This document shows positions 51,712-59,530 of a stretch of 64,000 bases of DNA, piece after piece (positions within the stretch are counted from its first letter, which is position 1; every line of letters starts with the position of its first letter). The notes beneath the pieces are model-generated. The model did not search any database. It was not told where the DNA came from and saw only the letters and a list, made by a program, of their open reading frames with translations. The DNA comes from JAHWKI01 sp035513575 (lineage in GTDB: Bacteria > Gemmatimonadota > Gemmatimonadetes > Longimicrobiales > RSA9), in assembly GCA_035513575.1 (NCBI GenBank), contig DATKBW010000121.1:1-64000 (forward strand), written 5' to 3'. A program made the translations under genes and the position numbers.

Positions 51712-51777
51712 GCTCCGGAAGCGTCCCGCTCTCTCCGGACCGCCGCCCAGCGGCTGCTTCCGGAGCTCGCGGGACGC
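51712..51777 (+). promoter_or_regulatory. Structured hemE leader with alternative pairings
   Basis: Two exclusive folds can form. Fold one: GCGTCCCGC (51721-51729) with GCGGGACGC (51769-51777), enclosing CTCCGGA (51733-51739) with TCCGGAG (51759-51765) and CCGC/GCGG. Fold two: GCTCCGGAAGC (51712-51722) pairs with GCTTCCGGAGC (51756-51766), 11 bp perfect, destroying fold one. This is the logic of an attenuator or riboswitch. It is upstream of hemE (start 51858) and downstream of a TTGACA at 51702. Confidence 0.5.
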
Positions 51778-51857
51778 ACAGGAGCAAGTCCCGATCCATG
51801 CCCTTTCACCCGCCCGGCCATTCCGCTAACCTCCTGCGAACCCGAGCCGGAGAAGGG

Positions 51858-52877
51858 ATGAACGATCGCCTCCTGAAGGCCCTCCGTCGAGAGCCGGTGG
51901 ACCGGACCCCCGTGTGGTTCATGCGCCAGGCCGGCCGCGCCCTGCCCGCCTACCGCGAGAGCCGCGCCGACGCCAGCATGTTCGAGATCCTCCGGGACCC
52001 GCCCCGGGCGGCCGAGGTCACGATGATGCCGCTGGAGTACTTCCCCGTGGATGCGCTCGTCCTCTACAACGACCTGGCCACCCCCTTCCTCGCGGCCGGG
52101 ATCCAGGTGGAGATGCGGAAGGGGGTCGGGCCCGTAGTGCTGAACCCGGTGAACACGCCGGCGGCCGTGGATGCCCTCCCCGAGCACGACCCCCGGGATG
52201 GCCTGGCCTTCAACCTGGAGGCGATCCGCATCCTCGTGGACAGGGTCGATGTGCCGGTGCTCGGCTTCGTCGGCGCCCCCTTCACCCTCTGTTCCTACCT
52301 CGTGGCGGGGACCCGCACCAGGCACCTCGAGGACATCAAGGTGTTCATGTGGACCCGGCCCGACGCGTGGCACCGGCTCGCCGACTACTGGGCCCGCCAC
52401 CTCGCCGAGTTCGGCATCGCCCAGCACGAGGCCGGTGCCGGCGCCGTCCAGGTCTTCGATTCCTGGGCCGGCGAGCTGTCTCCGGAGGATTATTTCACGT
52501 ACGTCATGCCCCACACGGCCACCCTCCTCCACCGCATGCGGGACGCGGGCGTGCCCACCATCAGCTTCGCCATCGGCAACCCGGCCCTGCTCCCCCTGAT
52601 CTCGGAAGCGGGGGGCGACTGCATCGGTGTGGACTGGCGCCTCCCCATCGACGAGGCGTGGGAGCTGATCGGCGAGGATCGCGCGATCCAGGGCAATCTG
52701 GACCCGGTGGCCCTCCTGGCCGGCCGGGACACCGCCCTCGACAAGGCGCGCGACATCCTGGACCGCGTGGACGGGCGCCCCGGGCACATCTTCAACCTCG
52801 GGCACGGCATCCTGCCGGACACGGACCACGAGGTGCTGGCGGCGGTGGTGGAGTTCGTTCACGAGTACACGGGATAG
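51858..52877 (+). CDS. hemE: Uroporphyrinogen decarboxylase
   Basis: HemE removes four carboxyls from uroporphyrinogen III to give coproporphyrinogen. The 339-residue protein has TPVWFMRQAGRALPAYR, the signature with conserved Arg residues, YNDLATPFLAAG and the later FDSWAGELSP and GVDWRLP, all typical. AGAAGGG ribosome site upstream of ATG. It is followed 10 bp later by hemH, so they are one transcript. A structured leader lies upstream. Confidence 0.95.
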   Translation: MNDRLLKALRREPVDRTPVWFMRQAGRALPAYRESRADASMFEILRDPPRAAEVTMMPLEYFPVDALVLYNDLATPFLAAGIQVEMRKGVGPVVLNPVNTPAAVDALPEHDPRDGLAFNLEAIRILVDRVDVPVLGFVGAPFTLCSYLVAGTRTRHLEDIKVFMWTRPDAWHRLADYWARHLAEFGIAQHEAGAGAVQVFDSWAGELSPEDYFTYVMPHTATLLHRMRDAGVPTISFAIGNPALLPLISEAGGDCIGVDWRLPIDEAWELIGEDRAIQGNLDPVALLAGRDTALDKARDILDRVDGRPGHIFNLGHGILPDTDHEVLAAVVEFVHEYTG

Positions 52878-52887
52878 GGAGGTGGGG

Positions 52888-53955
52888 ATGCGGACGGGCG
52901 TCGTGCTGTTGAATTTTGGCGAGCCGGAGCGGCCGGTGATGGAGGAAGTGGTGCCGTTCCTCGAGCGCATTTTCCTGATGAACGCCACGCTCGAGCCCGG
53001 CCAGGAGGAGGCCGCACGGAAACGGGCGCGGGAGCTGGCCGGGCGACGGGCGCCCGGCCTGATCGAGGAATACGAGGCGATCGGCGGCTCCCCGCTCCAC
53101 GCGCAGGCGCGGCGGCAGGCGGAGATGCTCGAGGAGGAGCTGCGGCGGCGCGGCCACGACGTCGTCGTCGTGGTAGGGATGCAGTTCACGGAGCCGGGGA
53201 TCCCCGCCGCGGTGGCGGCCGCCCGGGAGGCGGGGGTGCAGGCGCTCATCGGGCTGCCGGTGTACCCGCTCTGCGGCCCGTCCACCAACGTGGCGGCGCT
53301 GGCCGACCTGCGCCGCGCGGTGGACGCGGCCGGCTGGGACGTGAGGGTCCACGAGATCACGGGGTGGCACGTCCACCCGGAGTACACGGCGCTGCGCGCG
53401 GATGGCGTACGGGCGCTGTGCGCGGCGGAGGGCGTGGACCTCGCCGACCCGGGGACGCGGCTGGTCTTCTCCGCCCACGGCACCCCCCTCCGCTACCTGC
53501 GGGAGGGAAGCCGTTACGACCTGTACGTGGACGACCACTGTCGGCGCCTCGCCGCCGCCCTCGACCTGGACGAGTTCGTCCTCGGATTCCAGAACCACGC
53601 CAACCGGCCCGGCGTGGAGTGGACCCGGCCGGACATCGACCAGGCGATCCGGGGTATCACCGCCGAGCGCATCGTCGTGGTCCCGGTGAGCTTCATGCAC
53701 GAGCAGTCCGAGACGCTGGCCGAGCTGGACCACGCGCTGAAGGACGAAGCCGAGTCGCTCGGGCTCGCGTTCCACCGGGTGCCGATCCCGTTCGACGACC
53801 CCCGCTTCGCGGCCCTCCTCGCCGACCTGCTCGAGCCGTTCACCAACGGCAAGAACCCGGCGGACATCGGGTACGGGCAGTGCCGGTGCCGCGCCGTGCC
53901 GGGGACGGTGTGCCTCAATCACCGCCTGGAGCGCGAAGAGGCCCCGGTGGGCTGA
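52888..53955 (+). CDS. hemH: Ferrochelatase
   Basis: HemH inserts iron into protoporphyrin IX. The 355-residue protein has VLLNFGEPE, the catalytic-site pattern FSAHGTPLRY with conserved His, and FMHEQSETL with the acidic Glu. The C-terminus has QCRCRAVPGTVC, three Cys as in [2Fe-2S]-containing ferrochelatases, though the fourth ligand is unclear. The start ATG 52888 has GGAGG, better than GTG 52882. It follows hemE, and hemG/Y is convergent just beyond. Confidence 0.93.
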   Translation: MRTGVVLLNFGEPERPVMEEVVPFLERIFLMNATLEPGQEEAARKRARELAGRRAPGLIEEYEAIGGSPLHAQARRQAEMLEEELRRRGHDVVVVVGMQFTEPGIPAAVAAAREAGVQALIGLPVYPLCGPSTNVAALADLRRAVDAAGWDVRVHEITGWHVHPEYTALRADGVRALCAAEGVDLADPGTRLVFSAHGTPLRYLREGSRYDLYVDDHCRRLAAALDLDEFVLGFQNHANRPGVEWTRPDIDQAIRGITAERIVVVPVSFMHEQSETLAELDHALKDEAESLGLAFHRVPIPFDDPRFAALLADLLEPFTNGKNPADIGYGQCRCRAVPGTVCLNHRLEREEAPVG

Positions 53956-54015
53956 CCCGGCCGGCAGACGACAGGCGCGCCTCCCCCATCCACCTGCCGG
54001 GCATTTCTCCGCCGC

Positions 54016-55263
54016 CTAGGCCGCGAGCTCCGCCGCCAGCCTCCGCGCGTCCACCAGCCTCCCCGTCACCCCCGGCCGCGCCTCCCAGTTCGCGCAGACC
54101 CGCACGCCCGCCGGCAGCGCCAGCCCGTCCAGCGCGTTCCAGCTGCGGTCCCAGGCCGGGATCCACGTGCGCGAGAGATGGACCGCACGGGCGTCGTGCC
54201 CGGTCATCTCGCGGAACTCCGAGCGCGCCAGCTCCGCCAGCTCCCGGTCCGGGCGGCCGGGGATGTCCGGCCGCTTCGCGCCGCCCAGGAACGCGGTGTA
54301 CAGCCCGTCCCGGCCGAACATGGCGTGGTTCCACGTGACGCCGCGCGTGGCCTTCCCTTCCCCCAGCGCCACCTGGTAGCCGAGGCCCCGCAGGTCCGCG
54401 TCGGACAGGAGGTGGACCAGCGCGAGGCGATTGGAGCGAAGTCGCTCCAGCCGTAGCGCTGCGTCGGGTGCCAGCTCCCGCAGCATGCCCGCCGCCGCGC
54501 CGGCGGGGCAGGCCAGGACCACGGTCTCGGCCACGATGGCGTCGTCGTCGAGATGCACCCGGAAGCGGGACCCTTCGCGCGTGAGGGCGCGCACGGGCGC
54601 GTTCAGCCGGAGTCCGTCGCCCAGGCGGTCCGCGTACGCGTCCGTCAGCGTCTGGAGCCCGCGGCGGAACGAGCACGCGGGCGCGGCCCCCCGGGCGCGG
54701 GATCCCCGCAGCATGGCGCGGAGCAGGCTCCCCTCCACGCCCAGCGTCTCGAGGGTGGCGGCGAGGGCGTGCCGGGCGGGCATGTCGGCGGGGTCCGACG
54801 CGTAGAGGCCCCCGTAGAGGGGGGCGATGACGCGCTCGTAGACGTTGCGGCCGAACTTCCGGGTGAAGAAGTCCGCGGCCGTCTCCTCCGGCTGGAGGCC
54901 TCTCGTGAACGGCTCGGCGAGGACCCGGAGGCGGTCGCGCCAGCCGATCAGGTCGGTGCGGAGCGCGGCCCGGGGAGTGGTGGGGACGAGGCGGAGCCGT
55001 CCATCCGCCCACACGTAGAGGGGCAGCTCCTCGGACGTGAGCAACTCCGCCTCGAGGCCGAGCTCCCGCACGGCCTGGCCGAACGGACCGGTCAGGCGCG
55101 CGCGCTGCGGCCCCAGCTCCAGGACACGCCCCTCGACCTCGATGGAGCCGATCACGCCACCGGCCCGGCCCCCGGACTCCAGCACGATCGCCTCCGCCCC
55201 CGCGGCCCGCAGCGCGTATCCCACCGCCAGCCCGCTGATCCCCCCGCCCACCACTGCGATCAT
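54016..55263 (-). CDS. hemG: Protoporphyrinogen oxidase (FAD, HemY type)
   Basis: The 415-residue FAD enzyme oxidises protoporphyrinogen to protoporphyrin, the step before ferrochelatase. The dinucleotide-binding start IAVVGGGISGLAVGYAL is at the very N-terminus, followed by ESGGRAGGVI and LELGPQRAR. The end has ALDGLALPAGVRVCANWEARPGVTGR, a shortened FAD contact. Slightly shorter than typical 450-470. It is opposite to hemEH, completing the end of heme synthesis. Some databases call this type hemY. Confidence 0.88.
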   Translation of the reverse strand: MIAVVGGGISGLAVGYALRAAGAEAIVLESGGRAGGVIGSIEVEGRVLELGPQRARLTGPFGQAVRELGLEAELLTSEELPLYVWADGRLRLVPTTPRAALRTDLIGWRDRLRVLAEPFTRGLQPEETAADFFTRKFGRNVYERVIAPLYGGLYASDPADMPARHALAATLETLGVEGSLLRAMLRGSRARGAAPACSFRRGLQTLTDAYADRLGDGLRLNAPVRALTREGSRFRVHLDDDAIVAETVVLACPAGAAAGMLRELAPDAALRLERLRSNRLALVHLLSDADLRGLGYQVALGEGKATRGVTWNHAMFGRDGLYTAFLGGAKRPDIPGRPDRELAELARSEFREMTGHDARAVHLSRTWIPAWDRSWNALDGLALPAGVRVCANWEARPGVTGRLVDARRLAAELAA

Positions 55264-55380
55264 CCGCTCCTCCGCTCCCGTTCGCGCTGCGAGAAAAGTG
55301 GCTCCGGCCGCCCCGCTCGACCAGCCCTCCCGATCCCGATATGTTTGTCCGGTACATCGAACCTCACCCGCGACGCACCC

Positions 55381-57096
55381 GTGAACCCAAAGGATCGGCT
55401 CCGCCGCATCTTCCGGCCTGGCGGCCCCGCGCGCGACGACGCCGCGCTGCCCGCGCCCGCGCCGGAAGCGGACCCGACCCTCGACCGGGCCCGCTTCGAG
55501 CGCATCGTCGAGATCGCGGCGGACGCCATCATCTCCGTCGACGAGCGGCAGCGGATCATCCTGTTCAACACCGGGGCGGAGGAGATCTTCGGCTGGGCCA
55601 GGACCGAGGTCCTCGGGCGGTCCCTCGATGTCCTGCTCCCGGAGCGCTTCCGCGGCACCCACTCCCGCCACATCGGGTCCTTCGCGGAGGGCGCGGAGAC
55701 GGCCCGCCGCATGGGCGAGCGCCGGGAGATCGCGGGGCTCCGGCGCGACGGGCGGGAGTTCCCCGCCGAGGCGTCCATCTCCCGGCTCGACACCCCCGGC
55801 GGGCGCATCTTCACGGTCGTGCTGCGGGACATCACGGAGCGGAAGCGCGCCGATGACGTCCAGCGATTCCTCGCGGACGCCGGGGAGATCCTGGCCCGGA
55901 GCCTCGATTACGAGGCCACGATCGAGGGGCTCGTGCGCCTCGCCCTCCCCCGCCTCGCCGACTGGTGCGCCCTCGACATCCTGGACGACGGCGAGATCCG
56001 CCGCATCCAGGTGGCGCACCACGATCCGGAGCGCGCGGAAACCGCCCGGGCGCTGGCCGCCTATCCGCCGGACCGTACCCGGCCGCACCCGGCCATCGCG
56101 GTCCTCGAGACGGGCGAGCCCGAGCTGGTCGCTGCCATCACCGACACCTTCCTCGAGGCGATCGCCGCGGACGCGGTCCACCTCGCCCTCCTGCGCGAGC
56201 TCTCGCCGCGTTCGCTTCTCGTCGTCCCGCTCACCGCGCGGGGACGGACGCTGGGCGCCCTCAGCCTCTTCTCGACGCAACCGGGCCACGGCTACGGCCC
56301 CGAGGAGCTGACGTTCGCCCTCGAGCTGGCCCGCCGCGCGGCCCTGGCCGTGGACAACGCGCGGCTCTACAGCGAGGCGCGCAACGCCGTGGCGGTCCGG
56401 GACGAGGTGCTCAGCGTCGTGTCTCACGACCTGGGCAACCCGCTCAGCGCCATCCTCGTGTCGGCCCGCGTCATCGACCGCCTGCTGGAGGCCGGAAAGC
56501 CGCTGGAGGCGGCCGCGCACATCGCCGCGGTGCGGCAGTCGGCGCGGCAGATGGAGCGGCTCATCAGGGACCTGCTGGAGATCCGCCGGATCGAGGCGGG
56601 CCGGCTCGTCCTGGTGCCCCGGTGGGAGCCCGTGCGAAAGCTGGTGGAGGAGGCCGTCGCCGCACTCCGGCCGGTGGCCGAGGACCGGGAGATCGCACTC
56701 GGCCCTCGCTTCGACGGCGAGCTCCCCGACGCCGTTCACGCCGACGCCGACCGAGTGGGGCAGATCTTCTCCAACCTGATCGGCAACGCCCTCAAGTTCA
56801 CTCCCGCCGGCGGCGCGATCACGGTCAGCGCCGCGCCGGCCGGGCGCGAGGTCCTGTTCGGCGTGGAGGACACGGGCCCCGGGATCCCCCCGGAAGAGAT
56901 CCCCCGCGTCTTCGACCGCTTCTGGCAGGCCCGCAACCAGGCGAGCCACGGCGTCGGTCTCGGCCTCGCCATTGCCCGCGGGCTCGTGGAGGCGCACGGC
57001 GGGCGCGTGGAGGTGGCGAGCGAGGTCGGACGCGGCTCCCGCTTCCTCTTCACGCTCCCGGTCCACCCGGCGGAGGACGGGCGGCGACGCGGGTGA
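55381..57096 (+). CDS. PAS-GAF sensor histidine kinase
   Basis: The 571-residue soluble kinase has a PAS domain (about 30-160; ADAIISVDERQRIILFNTGAE and LRDITERKRADD), a GAF domain (about 170-330), then HisKA with SHDLGNPLSAIL and a HATPase (N box NLIGNALKF, G1 DTGPGIP, G2 HGVGLGLAIA). The motif LGNPLS replaces the usual IRTPL. There is no membrane segment. PAS/GAF domains suggest sensing of oxygen, redox or small molecule. GTG start. No regulator adjoins it; the LuxR-type regulator nearby pairs better with the kinase at 58.2 kb. Confidence 0.85.
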   Translation: MNPKDRLRRIFRPGGPARDDAALPAPAPEADPTLDRARFERIVEIAADAIISVDERQRIILFNTGAEEIFGWARTEVLGRSLDVLLPERFRGTHSRHIGSFAEGAETARRMGERREIAGLRRDGREFPAEASISRLDTPGGRIFTVVLRDITERKRADDVQRFLADAGEILARSLDYEATIEGLVRLALPRLADWCALDILDDGEIRRIQVAHHDPERAETARALAAYPPDRTRPHPAIAVLETGEPELVAAITDTFLEAIAADAVHLALLRELSPRSLLVVPLTARGRTLGALSLFSTQPGHGYGPEELTFALELARRAALAVDNARLYSEARNAVAVRDEVLSVVSHDLGNPLSAILVSARVIDRLLEAGKPLEAAAHIAAVRQSARQMERLIRDLLEIRRIEAGRLVLVPRWEPVRKLVEEAVAALRPVAEDREIALGPRFDGELPDAVHADADRVGQIFSNLIGNALKFTPAGGAITVSAAPAGREVLFGVEDTGPGIPPEEIPRVFDRFWQARNQASHGVGLGLAIARGLVEAHGGRVEVASEVGRGSRFLFTLPVHPAEDGRRRG

Positions 57097-57106
57097 TGGG
57101 TCCGAC

Positions 57107-57322
57107 TCAGCCCTGCGGACTCGCCTTGCGCCGCGTGCTCCCGCCGAACAGCGTGTACAGCGGGCAGAAGGAGGTGGCGGCGGTGGCGATCATGACCGCG
57201 CCCAGGACGTACGAGACGATCGCCCACCCCCCGGCGAACACGTCCAGGAGCGGAAGCACCACGAGCACGATGCCGATGGCCCCGCGGACCGCGCGATCCG
57301 CACTACCCATGTTGATCGTCAT
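57107..57322 (-). CDS. DUF2892 inner-membrane protein (YgaP-like)
   Basis: The 71-residue protein has the pattern MTINMGSADRAVRGAIG, two hydrophobic helices (16-31 and 37-55), and SFCPLYTLFG. This DUF2892 family occurs next to rhodanese domains in YgaP, with a role in sulfur or cyanide chemistry. No rhodanese is in the window. It lies in a short divergent position upstream of the LuxR-type regulator gene. Confidence 0.85.
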   Translation of the reverse strand: MTINMGSADRAVRGAIGIVLVVLPLLDVFAGGWAIVSYVLGAVMIATAATSFCPLYTLFGGSTRRKASPQG

Positions 57323-57533
57323 GCCGATCTCCCCGTGACGGTTGTGAACCCTCCAGGTCCCATGGTAGCATGACCGCGCCCGGGTGTCTGTCGGGAACGC
57401 GCGGGGTCCTGATGGCAGGAAACGTCGCCGCGCCTGTGGGGAGTTCCCGGACAACGCCTTTTGCCGTGCCCCGGACTGCGTTCCCGCAGGGCGCCGTGCT
57501 ACATTCCCCCACACACACTCACGGGTGGTGACG

Positions 57534-58193
57534 ATGCCGAAGACGATTACGATCCTGCTGGCCGACGACCACGGCGTGCTGCGGGCGGGGCTCCGGGCGC
57601 TGTTGGACGCCGAGCCGGACCTCCAGGTGGTGGGGGAGGCGGATACGGGGGAGGACGCGCTGAAGAAGGTGAAGGACCTTTCTCCGGACATCGTCGTGAT
57701 GGACCTCTCCATGCCCGGGATGGGCGGCCTCGAGGCGACGCGGCGGATCGCGTCCATGGACAAGGGGACCAAGGTGCTGGTCCTCACCATGCACGCCGAG
57801 GAAGAGTTCCTGCTGCCCGTCCTCGACGCCGGCGGGAGCGGGTTCGTGCGGAAGACCAGCGCGGACGAGGACCTGACCCACGCCATCCGGACCGTGGCCC
57901 GCGACGAGGTGTTCCTCTACCCCAGCGCCGCCAAGCTCCTCCTGGAGCGCTACAAGGATGCCGACGCGGACGAGCTCCGCGGCCCGCTCAGCAAGCTGAC
58001 GGAGCGGGAGCGGGACGTGCTGGCGATGACGGCCGAAGGGTTCAGCTCGAGCGAGATCGGAGGGAAGCTCTTCATCAGCCCGAAGACCGTGGACACATAC
58101 CGGAGCCGGATCATGGACAAGCTCCAGCTGCGCCACCGGTCCGAGCTGGTCCGCTTCGCGCTCCAGACCGGGCTGCTCCGGGCCGAGGAGTAG
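57534..58193 (+). CDS. NarL/LuxR-type response regulator
   Basis: The 219-residue protein has a receiver domain (acidic ADDH, phospho-acceptor in VVMDLSMPG, Thr in LTMHAEE, Lys in VRKTS) and a C-terminal LuxR helix-turn-helix (LTERERDVLAMTAEGFSSSEIGG, SPKTVDTYRSRIMDKL). It is expected to bind DNA upon phosphorylation. The histidine kinase of the matching class lies convergently 13 bp after. They almost certainly form one two-component system. Confidence 0.9.
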   Translation: MPKTITILLADDHGVLRAGLRALLDAEPDLQVVGEADTGEDALKKVKDLSPDIVVMDLSMPGMGGLEATRRIASMDKGTKVLVLTMHAEEEFLLPVLDAGGSGFVRKTSADEDLTHAIRTVARDEVFLYPSAAKLLLERYKDADADELRGPLSKLTERERDVLAMTAEGFSSSEIGGKLFISPKTVDTYRSRIMDKLQLRHRSELVRFALQTGLLRAEE

Positions 58194-58206
58194 CGCGAGG
58201 GGCCGT

Positions 58207-59379
58207 TCACACGCCCACCGGGACGCGCACCCGGACCGTCGTTCCCGACCCGAGCTCGCTCTCCACGTCCACCCGCCCCCCCACGTACTCGGCGCGCTCC
58301 TGCATGCCGAAGAGACCGAGCCCGCGATCCTCGTCTTGGGAGCTCAGCAGGCGCTCCGGCTCGAAGCCGATCCCGTCATCCGTCACCGAGGCGGTCACCG
58401 AGCCGTTCCGCCGCTCCACGGCCACCCGGATGCGGCTCGCGCGGCTGTGCCGGACGGCGTTCGTGATCGCCTCCTGCACGATCCGGTACAGCGCCAGCTC
58501 CACCTCCGGAGACTCCAGCCGCCCCACCCCGTCCGCCACGACCTCGATGGGCATCGGAATGGTCCCGGCCACGTGCCGTACGTGCGATTCGATGGCCGCC
58601 GCGAGCCCCAGCTCGTCCAGGGCGGGCGGACGCAGACCCTGGGCATAACGACGCAGCCCGTCCGCCGTCTCCGCCAGCTCCCGCCGCACCTCCTCCAGCA
58701 CCGCGTCCTTCACCGCCGGATCCTGCACCGTCCGCGCGACCCGCAGCCGCAGCAGGATGGCGGCCAGCCTCTGCGATGCGTCATCATGGAGCTCCAGCGA
58801 GATGCGCCGCCGCTCCTCCTCCGCCGCGTTCAGCGCCCGGGCGGCCACGTCCCGCAGCCTCCGGCGGTACTCCGACATGCGCTCGAGCATCCGGTTCGTC
58901 GCCGCCATGAGCCGCGCCGTCTCCCGGTCCGCCAGCGGCGACTCCGGAACGCGGGCATCCAGGTCGCCCTCCTGGACCCGATCCGCCGTGCGCTTCAGCA
59001 GGCGGAGCGGCTCCAGCGCCAGCTGGATGATGATCGCGTTCACCCCGATGCTGATCACCGCCCCGGCCACCGACCACGCCCACAGCGGCGCTGCGCCGGC
59101 CCCCGACCACACCGCCCGCATCGCGAGCCAGGTGGCCAGCAGCGAGAACACCAGCACGATGATGGCGTTCGCCCCCAGGATCTTGTAGAAGAGGGGAACC
59201 CCCAGCAGCCGCTCCGCCATCGTCCGCCGCGGATCGGCTCGCCCCGGGTCGGGCGGCCCGGCCTCGGCGCGGCCGGGCTTGGCGCGGCCGGCCTCGCCCC
59301 GACCGGACTCGGCGGGCACGCCAGCGCCCGGCGCCGTCGGATCGCGCGGTTCGAGGATTTGCACGTTCGTCTGCTCCAT
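58207..59379 (-). CDS. NarL-class sensor histidine kinase
   Basis: The 390-residue kinase has two membrane helices (about 60-85 and 95-125), a HAMP linker (EPLRLLKRTADRVQEGDL), the HisKA_3 helix EEERRRISLELHDDASQRL with the phospho-acceptor His, and a HATPase_c (VQEAITNAVRHS; DDGIGF; GLGLFGMQER). This class pairs with LuxR-type regulators, which matches its convergent neighbour. The start is uncertain: I chose ATG 59379, but an in-frame TTG at 59430 is possible. The N-terminal 50 residues are Pro/Arg/Ala-rich. Confidence 0.85.
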   Translation of the reverse strand: MEQTNVQILEPRDPTAPGAGVPAESGRGEAGRAKPGRAEAGPPDPGRADPRRTMAERLLGVPLFYKILGANAIIVLVFSLLATWLAMRAVWSGAGAAPLWAWSVAGAVISIGVNAIIIQLALEPLRLLKRTADRVQEGDLDARVPESPLADRETARLMAATNRMLERMSEYRRRLRDVAARALNAAEEERRRISLELHDDASQRLAAILLRLRVARTVQDPAVKDAVLEEVRRELAETADGLRRYAQGLRPPALDELGLAAAIESHVRHVAGTIPMPIEVVADGVGRLESPEVELALYRIVQEAITNAVRHSRASRIRVAVERRNGSVTASVTDDGIGFEPERLLSSQDEDRGLGLFGMQERAEYVGGRVDVESELGSGTTVRVRVPVGV

Positions 59380-59479
59380 GGCTACGGCGACGGCCGCCCG
59401 GACAGAGGCGGCCGTCTTCTCCTCCTGCAAGCTATGGAGCAGCCGGAGCCGCGTCAGTCGTGAGATGCCTGCGCCCCCC

Positions 59480-59530
59480 TGTCGGGGAATCCCCCACCGC
59501 GCGGGGCGGTGCGGGTGTCGGGGACTTCCC
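59480..59530. repeat. Imperfect direct repeat with central hairpin
   Basis: TGTCGGGGAATCCCC (59480-59494) and TGTCGGGGACTTCCC (59516-59530) lie 36 bp apart. Between them, CACCGC and GCGGTG can pair. The block ends at the stop codon of the amidohydrolase gene and separates it from the convergently or independently read kinase gene; it may act as terminator. Confidence 0.55.

Noticed and set aside
51702..51730. TTGACA as full promoter for hemE
   Set aside because: The -35 is perfect but the sequence 17 bp on (CCCGCT) is not a -10; I mention it only as context for the leader.
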